From Cliona cf. orientalis (Eukaryota > Porifera > Demospongiae > Clionaida > Clionaidae): a stretch of 64,000 bases of DNA. A model generated the notes under the pieces. That model worked only from the letters and a program-made list of their open reading frames with translations. It was not told the origin of the DNA and searched no databases. Below are positions 21,701 through 32,519 of this stretch, in pieces. A program made the position numbers and the translations under genes. The number at the start of each line of letters is the position of its first letter. Positions within the stretch are counted from its first letter, which is position 1. The stretch is taken from contig OZ005700.1 of NCBI GenBank assembly GCA_963930775.1, positions 6,706,609 through 6,770,608 on the forward strand, read 5' to 3'.

Positions 21701-24700
21701 TGCGATGACGTGTTGTTACTCCGCCCACACAGGAAATGAGGTGAGCTCTTGCGTGGGCGGTGTGGCAGAACGGCCTCCAAGTGTTTGTGTGCGTTTTGGC
21801 CTTGAGGAAGCTGTGTGTTTTAATTGGGATTGATTGTGGGCTTCCGGTGGACATCCGGTGGTTAGTAGGCACTTGATTGAGAATGGTGGTCCTTGGGGAA
21901 CAGGGTGGGGCTGTTTTGGGCGTGGCCTGGCCCCTCCCTTCCGGCTCGGCTTCCGGTCCATGGAGGATATTAAATGAACACTTCCGGCTCTAGCAGCCAC
22001 ACCCCTGAGACCTGTGCAATTAAAAGGGCGTGGTTACACAACATGCACCTCACTAATGACTTTGATGTGGTTTAGGTGTCATATCCCCCACCTCACGCCC
22101 ACACAATTTAATGGTACCTTAAAACTTATCTACTGTACACAGTATATGGCATAGTAAAAAGCTTAAAAGAGTCTTAGAATCTGAAAAATGCTTGAATTTG
22201 AAAAAGATAGAAAATCATAGCAATCTGAATAAGACCTGAAATTGTTAGAAATTAATGCTAATTTAAGATATAGTCTTAAAAGAGTCTTAGCCAATCTGAA
22301 GAAGTCTGAATGGCAAGCATCTGAAAAGTATCTGACTACGCGTGCTCAGTTAGTGCGCGGCGCGGCGCCAGTATCACGTGAGGAGGGAAGTTTTGAATTG
22401 GATCCATGGAACGCGAACTTGACGGATCGGAGTGTTTGAAGAAGGCTGTGAAGAAATGGACGCCAATAAACGTCGAGAGCCTCAAGATTTTCATTAAACT
22501 CTCCAGCCGATACAGATAAAAAGCGCAGTCGACTGTCATGCACTGCTCAGCTTCTAGGAGGTTGATTTAGCTGGGTGATAAGAAGTGTCTGGACCGAAAT
22601 CAACGTTGAGATCATCAGTCACAAGCCAACAAGTAAGTAAGTAACGTAAATACGCTAACAATCCTCAGTCAGCTCCGAATTTGTTATACTTTGTCCTCTG
22701 TTTTTCTAATTAGTGCCCTCCCTCCCTTGCTCCCTCTCTCTCTTTTCCCCGGTGTGCTTTCCTTGGCTTTCATTCTTGTGATGGAATACCACCCAGGCCC
22801 TTTGAGGAGGAGGAGGAGGAGAAAGGGCCTGGTTCATAAGTACTGTGTGCGCATGCGTTATTTCCCAGTAAAGCTGGGAATTCGTGTTTTTGTCCTTGAC
22901 CTAAGAAATAAGCCTAAAAATCATTTGGCACTGTCTGACCGCATGGTAGTGATAATATACAGCGAATTGCACTAGGAAATCCACTGTAAATTTTGCACAT
23001 GCACGTACAGTGTGTACCAGGCCCTTTCCGCTTCTTATCCTCCTCAAAGGATCTGGATACAAGGCTAAGTTGGTTCTCTGACTAATAACATTAATTTTTT
23101 ATCTTGTAGGGAGTGAAGGAATGTCTGCTGGGAAGATGTGTTGCAGTGGCACTAATTATGATGTGACGACAATGATTTGATGAGGAAGGTGATACCAACT
23201 GAAGGTAAATTGCATACTGTATTATCACCTAAGTGGATGGGAAAAGAAAAGGGTCTGGTAGCTACTAGCCTCATATATACCCAGGCCCTTTGAGGGGAGG
23301 AGAAAGGGCCTGGTACCTATTGCTCACGTGAGCAATAGAACGTGTACACGCACTCCGTGTTATGGTTTGCATTCTTGGATAGACCTGTTGCTATGACAAT
23401 TTGAGCAAAAAAATGGTCAAAAATGGCGACTGCAGTGCACTTATCGACTAATAGTGCTCAGCGAAACAAAAAATAGCTAGTTTTGAACTTAGACAAGGCT
23501 TATTTCAGTGAAGGAGTCCTTACTGTAAACGTGGCCAGCAAGTTTGAGTTTCTGAAGTCTCTCTGCTCTATGCTACAGTCCCACAAAGTCCAAGAAGCAA
23601 GAATGGCCGATTTTTGGCCCTTTTCACGGCCTGCTTACTCACAGAAGACAGCGAAATCAGTGTCAAAACTGTCATAAATAAGACGGCCCATCCCGAAATG
23701 GTGGCAAAGGCAAAGCCACTGCACCGATATACTGAAATAAACAGTTTTCAACTGTTCTTGATCAGCCATTTTTTGCTTCTTGGACTTGTAGCGTAGACCA
23801 GAGAGACTTCGGAAATTCAACTTTGCTAGCCACGTTTAGAGTAGGGACTCCTTACTGGAATGAGCCTAGTTCAAGTTCGAAACTACTGTTACTTCACTGC
23901 TATTAGTCGATAAGTGCACTGCGGTCGCCATTTTCGGCCATTTTTGCTCAAATTGTCATAGCAACGGGTCCATCCAAGAATGCAAACTATAATACAGAGT
24001 GTGCATACACGTATACACTGTACGTATGTTCTATTGCTCACGTGAGCAGTTTCCAATCCCATTTACGTAGTCTATAATATCTACATGTATGATTGCACGC
24101 ATATGCACCAACTACCCAAGAAAACCTGGGTTGCTGCAAACAACTGTATGCTTTTTCACCCTCCTCCCGTGGGCAAGGGTACAAGGCAATATCATATTGG
24201 TGCAGCCTCGTACTCTAAGTCGCAGGAGGAGGGCAAAAAGTGTACAATCATTTGTGGCATCCCAGGTTTTCCTGGGGTAGTTAGCACATGTGCGTGCAAT
24301 ACCTATTTCCTCCTCCTTCCGGGCCTGGGTACGAGGCTAGGTAGCTACACATTGAATGTTCATACAACTTCCTCTGTAAATTTACTGTGGAACTTATTGG
24401 ATTCTATCTTTGGCTAACAGATTGGAAAATTGAAAAATAAAGAAAAGAAGAAATTTGAGAGAAAGCACAAACAATGAGACTCTAGTAAGGAATGTTCTTA
24501 GGATTAAGTTTAATATTATTATATTATACTGCTGACTTTAGTATTCTATACTTTGTTTAATTTTGTGGTTTTATCCTTAACTTTAATGTTAATCCTTATT
24601 GTTTATTCCAACTGCTATTCTTTATTCTTCATTCTTACAATAATTTGTAATTAATTGCACATTCCATTCATGTGGCACAAATAATTAATAATCTTTTTAG

Positions 24701-27642
24701 ACCAATATCAGATTGCTTTAAGATACCTCTAGTATTTGTGCATGTCAATACTTAAGACCAGTTTCAGTACCTTCTCATGAACTTTTTAGACTTTTGGTCA
24801 GTCTGTTTTCATACCCTTTTAAGTCAAAATTGGGCCCAATTTTTAGACCAATTTCATACCATTTTCAAATACTATTCAGAAACGTTTCAGACTTTTTATG
24901 TCAGATAGTTTTTCAGAGACACAATCCAGACTATTTTAAGACTACTTTAAGACCACACTCTCCAGTAGTGACTGCCCACTATCACTATACTTACTTTTTG
25001 ATAGATACATGCATAATTATAGCTATGTGTATCTTGAATTGTGTACATAACATGCATCATGATCAAGGCTTCATAAAACTCACGATCATGATGTCCGGTT
25101 GTATGTCCAGAGACGAGTCCATAAACTTCATTTGGTTTTGTTTCAATATCTCTGTCAGTTGCTATAAGAGAAAGGTATGCACATATTGAAACTAGCTAAT
25201 TATTGCAGACCTCAAAGGTAGGAAAAACACTTTGAATTGGACGAACCTTGACAAGTGTATTGGTGGTCACGGTGAGGCTTCCTTCCTTTGATGACCAACA
25301 CAGATAACACTACAATAACAATGATGAGGATTCCTATGATCAGTGCTGCTGACGAGGCCACTCCAATAATGACTTCGATAGCCACTGGAATAACAAAGAT
25401 ATGAGTGATAGTCATGATCAATACCCATTGTACTGTCATACTCGGGTGCTAAAAATTATATTTTAACAGCAAGATATACACACTGTCAGGCAATTCCTCA
25501 GCCTGTGTATGTAATAATATATTAACATCTTACTAGGTACTGTACATGTTACACCAAAGGAATGTTACTGTTTTGGATAGCTACTCTGAAGTTTCATGAC
25601 TATTATTAATTTTTCTATCATGCACACATACTCCCTCCCTCACTTCAGCTTCTCTCCTTTTGTTCTAACAGGCACCAAGGCTAAGTCTCTCTCTTGTTGA
25701 TTTGCACAGCCAACACATGATTGTGTATTTGACCATTAATTTTGCATGCTCAATAGGTATATAATATAGCAATCAATCACTCGTTGTAGCATCCCTGATG
25801 TGCATAAGGAGTAATCAAAGGTAAATTTGGATATGAAAAAGGAGTACATGTGTAGTTGAGAACGTGCTCATGATCAATGCTCGGCCAACTTTAAATTAGT
25901 AATACAGAATTATTGATAAGAGGCTATAATTTCTGTCAGGCTTAGCTACATCATTAATTATTTTTGATGTTAAACATAATAATAATTATTATTATTATGA
26001 TAGAATTAAACCTATTGGTGAACTCTTGAAGAAGGTATTGTACTGCATCATAATGTGTACTTTGCTAACCTGATATTGGCCCTGTGTGATTTTCTGACTG
26101 TAACACCATTACACAATCATGATTATTGGAGTTCTCAAATCCAGGCAAGCAAGTGCACTCATAGGAGTTGACTCCATCCACACACATGCTGTTGCTTGGG
26201 CAGGTTGCAGACACACAGTCATCAATATTAACCTCACAGGTAGATCCAGTGTAGACAACTGCACACTGACAGGTGAAATCAAATGCTCCTATTGATGTAC
26301 AGCTGCCACCATTAGCACAGGGACTTGAATCACATGCCAAAATGGCTGCAGTCAATATGTACGTAACAGCAGAGGAGGTTGGACACGATCACGTGCGCAC
26401 AAAAAGTGGGCGTGTTGCCCCATATATAACACTGTACAAAATGCAAGTCACGATCTAAAGCCTTGACGACATTTTTAAATGTGAAAGCAAGTTGAAATCC
26501 ATGAGAAAAGAAGATCCAGCGCCATACTCCGCCCGTCCACCCCTCACACTTCTTGCAAATCGAGAAAACTGGTTCCTCAGAATGGCAACATCAAAAATAG
26601 TATTTGTCGATCGCAGTCAGCTTCTTTCGCCGTTTTAACATTAGATCTACACGATTCGTCTCCGTTTCAGCTTCAGATTTGGCCATAGTTCACAAACGCA
26701 AACATTTTAGCTACCAGCTACACTCGCAAATGGCATTCTTTTGAACGCGTGGCAGCATAATTGCATACCAAGGACATGTGACTATGGTGTAAATATGCGT
26801 CATGTCCAACCTCCTCTGACGTAACAGCATCCAATTGTAGGATAAAAATTAATTAATTTTAATAACCAAAGCTCACCTTCTGTGCAATTGTTCCTGGTGT
26901 TCCTGAACCCCTCCCGACATTGAATTGAACCATCACTGTTGCATGTGTAGTATCCATTCACACTATCATTTTGGGCTCTGCAAAGTCTAGTACAGTCTGG
27001 TCCATAGTAATCCTGCTGACACATCACTCGAAATCTCATATCCAAGACAACTCTGTTCGTTGTACTGTTTCCATTGTATCTCTCTATTGATGTGAAGCTG
27101 GTATTCACCTCCAGCATCTCATTGATGAATATGCCATCCAGGTGAACATTGTATGTAGGGTGACAGCATGGATCGAGTTCTCTGGCTTCAATATACAACT
27201 GAAATGTCCCCTATAATGATATTAATGACAATAATTAGCAGCCTAATTATACCATAAACTTGTAGCTCACAGGCCATGGGTGTTGCGAAGTTATTGTTCG
27301 GTTTACTGATCCATCTGGTAATCCAGGTCTTGTTGCTGCAATCCGCTGGTCAATACCAGTAAGGTTGACGCCAGGAGTATATGCAATAATTCCTGCATCA
27401 TTCCTACCAAGTGGACAATACTCCGCATCGATGATATGGGTGCTTGTTCCTTCTCTAAGACAAAATGTCGATAAGAAGGGTTCACATGGCCCCAGGAGCT
27501 CGACGTCTGCCGGGTCTACACTGTCGCAGGTACCATTGTCGAATGTAGTAGTTACAGAGACCAGCTCAAACTCAAACACAAACTGAGTGGACGATGGCCA
27601 CGCTTGAAGCAGACACAGCAAGCTGAGCACCGTGAAACTCAT
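18760..27642 (-). CDS. Delta-like Notch ligand D (MNNL, DSL, 2 EGF, TM, short tail)
   Basis: Proposed exons on the minus strand: 27642-27271, 27210-26877, 26345-26070, 25384-25247, 25161-25084 and 18815-18760. Phases 0,1,1,1,1 sum to a 417-residue frame. A signal peptide (VLSLLCLLQAWPSS) is followed by MNNL (CEPFLSTFCLRE), DSL (YYGPDCTRLC ... GYYTCN ... CREGF), two EGF repeats, a membrane helix (about VIIGVASSAALIIGILIIVI) and a short tail with two NEVYG motifs. The last exon is 6.3 kb downstream. It has a good polypyrimidine tract, matching phase, a stop codon and a sequence related to exon 5. Alternatively exon 5 could read through to a stop at 24947-24949, inside a transposon end. The first five exons are firm and the sixth is an inference. 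An extra 449-bp element lies in intron 2. Confidence 0.8.
19062..19137. repeat. 30-bp-arm hairpin in Delta-like gene D intron 5
   Basis: The left arm GGTTAGTCTATTGAGCTAGA continues CCCTTCCTTGCA. The right arm mirrors it with TGCAAGGAAGGGTCTAGCTC then AATAAGACTAATC. The loop is about 15 bases. Likely a small foldback element. Confidence 0.75.
20660..22118 (+). mobile_element. GGTACC-end transposon with TTAA target duplication, copy 1
   Basis: Ends are GGTACCATTTAATTGCGTGG and CACACAATTTAATGGTACC, with longer internal similarity (GCGTGGGCGTGA and TCACGCCCACAC). It is flanked by TTAA on both sides (20656-20659 and 22119-22122). The same element, inverted, is at 30678-31693. A 4-bp TTAA-like target resembles piggyBac, but the GGTACC end does not match the usual piggyBac terminus. 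No transposase frame is present. It contains a further element at about 20911-21350. Confidence 0.88.
20911..21350 (-). mobile_element. CACTAAG-end element nested in the TTAA element
   Basis: Starts ACACTAAGTAGAAAAAAAAA and ends TTTTTTTCTGCTTAGTGTTC, forming inverted ends. It is absent from the sister TTAA element at 30678-31693, where only a poly-T tract sits at that position (about 31421-31449). Homologous, in the opposite direction, to the three tandem units at 32520-33760. Non-coding. Confidence 0.8.
22407..22520 (+). other. Short open frame of possible host origin inside the CACTA element
   Basis: An ATG at 22407 opens 37 codons (MERELDGSECLKKAVKKWTP...) ending TAA, preceded by GC-rich promoter-like sequence with CACGTG. 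Its composition differs from the surrounding subterminal repeats. It could be the 5' exon of a captured or decayed gene. No homology is recognised. Confidence 0.2.
22788..23312. repeat. Repeats of a CAGGCCCTTTGAGGAGG motif
   Basis: CCAGGCCCTTTGAGGAGGAG ... GGAGAAAGGGCCTGG occurs at about 22794-22833 and again at 23281-23312. An inverted form lies at about 23019-23052. Each is a short foldback with arms AGGCCCTTT and AAAGGGCCT. Probably a foldback repeat family. Confidence 0.5.
23317..24049. mobile_element. Large foldback element with ~160-bp arms
   Basis: The left arm at about 23317-23470 (CTATTGCTCACGTGAGCAAT, GCATTCTTGGATAGACC, TTATCGACTAATAG) is matched in reverse complement by about 23896-24049. 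The centre also shows mirrored words (AGGAGTCCTTACTGT near 23514 and AGTAGGGACTCCTTACT near 23840). Non-coding. It lies within the CACTA element. Confidence 0.75.
24092..24300. repeat. Foldback element with CCAGGTTTTCC arms
   Basis: The left arm ATTGCACGCATATGCACCAA then CTACCCAAGAAAACCTGGG is mirrored by CCCAGGTTTTCCTGGGGTAG and TTAGCACATGTGCGTGCAAT on the right. Inner GGAGGAGGG and CCCTCCTCC words extend the pairing. Confidence 0.7.
26370..26818. mobile_element. 449-bp MITE with 9-bp target duplication
   Basis: Ends are CAGAGGAGGTTGGACA and TGTCCAACCTCCTCTG, exact 16-bp inverted repeats. Flanks are ACGTAACAG on both sides (26361-26369 and 26819-26827), a 9-bp direct repeat. A 9-bp duplication points to Mutator-like elements, while the CAG start is more hAT-like, so the superfamily is left open. 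Inserted in intron 2 of Delta-like gene D. Confidence 0.88.
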
Positions 27643-27679
27643 GACTTAGTACAGCCGCACAGTTGCGTGCGCGTAGGAA

Positions 27680-27930
27680 TTTTTTTTTTTCAAGGGGACC
27701 ACACACTAAGCAGAACAGAAACCACCATATAATCGAGCTGGATGCATAGCAGAACCAAGCAGGTAGCCTCGTTTGTCAAAAATCGGTAAAGGTCGTCACG
27801 AAACTGTCAGACTGTTCCGAATTCGGCCGACCGATGAGTAATTCATGACGAAAGTAATGATGAAATGATGATGAAATTTTGCTGTGAAACTGTTTCAAAA
27901 CGTTGAGCGCGCATGAAAGGTTGTTGGGAC
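27680..27930 (-). repeat. Fragments of the CACTAAG element and the repeat module
   Basis: About 27680-27800 resembles the left part of the 417-bp units (CACTAAGCAGA, ACCACCATATAATCGAGCTG, GGTAAAGGTCGTCACG). About 27840-27930 is a reverse-strand piece of the repeat module (GAAACTGTTTCAAAACGTTG, GCGCGCATGAAAGGTTGTTG). Both are truncated. They lie just upstream of Delta-like gene D and may contain its promoter. Confidence 0.55.
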
Positions 27931-28096
27931 TGTCATGTCCCCCCTACAGGGTGGTCCCCCCGGACCACATAGCTATGTTGCACTGAATAGGTAGTCCCCC
28001 AGGGGGTGCTTCTTCATATAAGCTTCCGTGTGATGATGTAATCGCTAATATAGCTACTAGTATATTATAATGTATACATCCTATATACTACAATAA

Positions 28097-29362
<1,266 letters not shown>

Positions 29363-29384
29363 ATATTGTGCTATATAGCTATAG

Positions 29385-29605
29385 GGTGCAATTGATAGGC
29401 GTGGCCAATAAAATGCGTTGTTTACGACGCTCGTGGGCCTATTCAAAGCATAATAATATATTATAGCAAGTTTTTCAACGAATTCATTGTGCTTAGGAGT
29501 TGCTCTGATGCCTAGATCTGGCGGTTTTCTCGGGTTTTCTTGCTGACGACGACAAGACAACAGACGACAGACAAACTGATTACTTTACCCCTTGCGTTCT
29601 ATCGT
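29385..29605 (-). mobile_element. Partial reverse copy of the TACCCCGCGCGC-end repeat
   Basis: The reverse complement matches the copies at 9884 and 14554 (CGCAAGGGGTAAAGTAATCAG, the GTCTGTCGTCTGTTGTC region, GGCCACGCCTATC). The terminal inverted repeat is incomplete. Confidence 0.55.
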
Positions 29606-30513
29606 ATCTTCATATTTCACGGGAAGGCTAAATATCGACTCCTTTGCTAAACTGTAAACATCGATTCCTGTGCTAAACATTAAAGTGTAGGTGGTTTTGA
29701 GACAAACAGCACGCCATAGATATGGGGGACCATTTATGGCGCACACAGGATGTCCGAGGGGACATGACATAAGTGGTCCTGGGGGACCGGTCGTACATTA
29801 GAATACTTAAAATTAGAGGAAATTCCATGGGTTATACATGGGATTGATTTAAGTCAAGGATCCCATGGGTTATACATGCATGGGACTGAATTAAGTCATC
29901 TACTCCATGTGTTTTAAGTCAACTTAGTTTGACTTAAATGTGATAGGATCTGAGAAAAACGCTAAATTTTGACACTTTTCAAGTTGCCACCACTCAAAGG
30001 TACCAAGAGCCATAGGCTTTATTCTTGGTTTATAAGCACCCCAGCCCTTCTACTATAGAAATCCAACGTTAGAAAGCCTAGCTATGTTCTTACCTGAAAT
30101 GGCGGAGCTCCAAAGTGAGGCATAAAACGGCCGATTTTCGACCGCGTGCGATAGTCGCGATCGCCACGCCCATACCGGAAGTGGGCGGGGCACGTAATTT
30201 TCAGCGAGTGTAGAGCAATGATTGGAGAAGCACTGTACCAGATTTGAAGACTGTAGCTACTACAGCCTTGAAGTTATGCGCGATTTAAAACGAAAATTCG
30301 GCCCGCGCGCGAAATTACCCCTTTTCTCAGATCCTACCACAAATTGCCGATATAATATACGTGTACCTTAACTATTATCAGGGAAGATTTCAATAGGTGC
30401 ACAATAGTCGAGAAAAGCAAGCGTCACTAGGGATGTATAGTAGATGTGATTATCTCTTGTTCGTGTACTTTTTGATCCTGCCATCCCTACTTCATTCTTC
30501 AATTGTTTTTATA
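29606..30513. other. Spacer with no recognised gene
   Basis: Contains tandem-like blocks ATGGGTTATACATGGGA and ATGGGTTATACATGCATGGG (about 29827-29885) and GC-rich segments near 30140-30210. I see no convincing coding region or RNA. Confidence 0.4.
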
Positions 30514-31417
30514 TGAACCCTTGACCATCTCCCCAGTAGCTGCACAGTGTAATGGTGCATGTGGTAAAAGGTCGTCAATAGAATGCGTACACATCGATCG
30601 ATGCTGGCCCCAGAAATCGTGGAGATGGCGTCTAAGATCGACTCTCAACCTTGATAGCGACAAGTTTCGATGCTTCAGGTACCATTAAATTGCGTGGGCG
30701 TGAGGTGGGGGATATGACACCTAAACCACATCAAAGTCATTAGTGAGGTGCATGCTGTGTAACCACGCCCTTTTAATTGCACAGGTCTCAGGGGTGTGGC
30801 TGCTAGAGCCGGAAGTGTTCATTTAATATCCTCCATGGACCGGAAGCCGAGCCGGAAGGGAGGGGCCAGGCCACGCCCAAAACAGCCCCACCCTGTTCCC
30901 CAAGGACCACCATTCTCAATCAAGTGCCTACTAACCACCGGATGTCCACCGGAAGCCCACAATCAATCCCAATTAAAACACACAGCTTCCTCAAGGCCAA
31001 AACACACACAAACACTTGGAGGCCGTTCTGCCACACCGCCTACGCAAGAGCTCACCTCATTTCCTGTGTGGGCGGGGCAACAACACGTCATCGCAACCAC
31101 ATCCGCTTCAAACCATCGTCAGCTTCCGTCCAGCCGTACAGGCCCCTCGATCGCACCGCCGTACAGTGCCTCATTAACAGACATGGCCTCACCTTTGACC
31201 TCCTGCCACGCCCCCAAAGCCTCCTCGCGGGGTTCAAAGGTCACCACCGCTTCCGGGACACGCCCACCTATCGCCGAGGCCAAGTCCCAGGCGCCGATGT
31301 CCAAGCACTGGCCCGTGAAGCCACGCCCGATCGGAAGCAATAAAACCTGCATTAACGCACACGCACACACTCCACACAGTGCCAGGAACACGCCCACATG
31401 CTTAATTAGGCCTAATA

Positions 31418-31448
<31 letters not shown>

Positions 31449-31813
31449 TGTCGTTGCGGTTAATAGTTAAGAAAGAATGCTTTGATCTTGCTTTGATGTG
31501 GGCAATTACCGGCCTTTTCTTCAGGGGCCACTTCCGGTCGCTAATTACACGCGCATAATCATCCCTGGCCGATTCTGGACACGCCCACCTTCGACCAAAA
31601 GCACTCGTATGGCCTCTTCGGCCACGCCCCTTCACGATTCGCTAATTGAATTAGCCATTCCTGACGCTCACGCCCACGCAATTAAATGGTACCTTCAATC
31701 ATAGAGACGAACTCGACAACACAGTATTCCTTCCGAACTTCAGGTTGGTCACGCTGCTGCAGTCGCGCGCGGGCCAGCCCCTTGTGGCAGTGATGCGTGC
31801 TATATGTGCTATA
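30514..31813 (+). repeat. Repeat module copy 2, left part, split by a TTNA element
   Basis: 30514-30677 and 31694-31813 together match 17182-17450 (ATGAACCCTTGACCATCTCC ... GTGATGCGTGCTATAT). The GGTACC-end element separates them, and the module then stops abruptly at the LINE. The remainder resumes at about 39286. Confidence 0.85.
30678..31693 (-). mobile_element. GGTACC-end transposon with TTCA target duplication, copy 2
   Basis: The same element as 20660-22118 in the opposite orientation, 1016 bp, ending GGTACC on both sides. It is flanked by TTCA at 30674-30677 and 31694-31697. The uninterrupted module at about 17331-17334 has a single TTCA, so the insertion and 4-bp duplication are directly visible. 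A frame of about 224 codons crosses it, but an overlapping antisense frame and low-complexity codon use suggest chance. Confidence 0.92.
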
Positions 31814-32519
31814 GAATTGAATTGAATTGAATTGAATTTTATTTTAAAGTCACGCCTCTAGGCGGCAGACCACAAGTTTGGCCCATGTGACAACAATTTT
31901 ACATAAAATTAATAAAGGTATAATGTGATAATAATATAATAAAGAGAGTGTCATATAATATGAGAGATATATACATAATCCTGCAGGAGCCTCGGGGAAT
32001 TGTACATAGAATAGTTAATAATCAAGGGGGTGGAGGGTGAAAGGAGAGGTGGATAGAGAGGGGAAGGTGGGAAAGGGCTTTCTTCTTTTTTTTTTTTTTT
32101 TTTTTTGCAACAACAATAAATATATTAATATTAGATTGGCAAATTAGGTGAATTTTGAGGATGATTTTTGTTGTGGTATACACAAATATGTTCAGGAGAA
32201 AGTAGTAAAAATTTTGCCATAAGGTTCAATAGAGATAATATTATACAGATTTGTCAGATTAGGTGAATGTTTGGGAGTGATTTCCGTTGTATATACACAT
32301 CAGTAAAGTACGATCGAGAAATTAGCCATTTGGGATGTTCAATAGAGATAATATGATTGGGAAAGTTCAATGGAGGTAATATGAGTTGTTTTCTTTTTTT
32401 TTTGGTTGCTGTTTAGAACAATGATATAAGATAAGTGTCAATAATAGATTAGAAGTTTTCAGAAGAGAATAAAATGATTTTGCCATTTGAGGAGTTTTTT
32501 TTTTTTTTTTTTTTTTTTC

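Larger units (their letters stand above)
20414..24970. mobile_element. CACTA (EnSpm-type) transposon, non-autonomous, with nested insertions
   Basis: Starts CACTACTGGACTAGAATAGT and ends CACTCTCCAGTAGTG, giving a CACTACTGGA terminal inverted repeat. A 3-bp target duplication ACT flanks it (20411-20413 and 24971-24973). Both ends carry many degenerate copies of AGTCTTAAA and AGTCTGAAA (20430-20655 and 22140-22340; inverted at 24720-24960), the subterminal repeats expected of CACTA elements. The interior has foldbacks and no transposase frame. It sits in the last intron of Delta-like gene D. The interior 22350-24700 includes a possible cellular fragment near 22407-22519. Confidence 0.88.

Noticed and set aside
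21281-22000. Host gene in the GC-rich stretch around 21.4-22.0 kb
   Set aside because: The sequence is shared with 30.8-31.4 kb as part of the same transposon and the frames are broken differently in each copy.
24947-25083. Read-through tail of Delta-like gene D ending inside the CACTA element
   Set aside because: A good donor (GATC/GTGAGT) and an in-phase homologous exon with a stop at 18760-18815 fit better. Kept as an alternative.
30796-31470. 224-residue frame in the GGTACC-end element
   Set aside because: An overlapping antisense frame is open too, the composition is low-complexity and ends in a poly-Phe run from poly-T, and the sister copy breaks the frame. It is probably chance in a GC-rich transposon.
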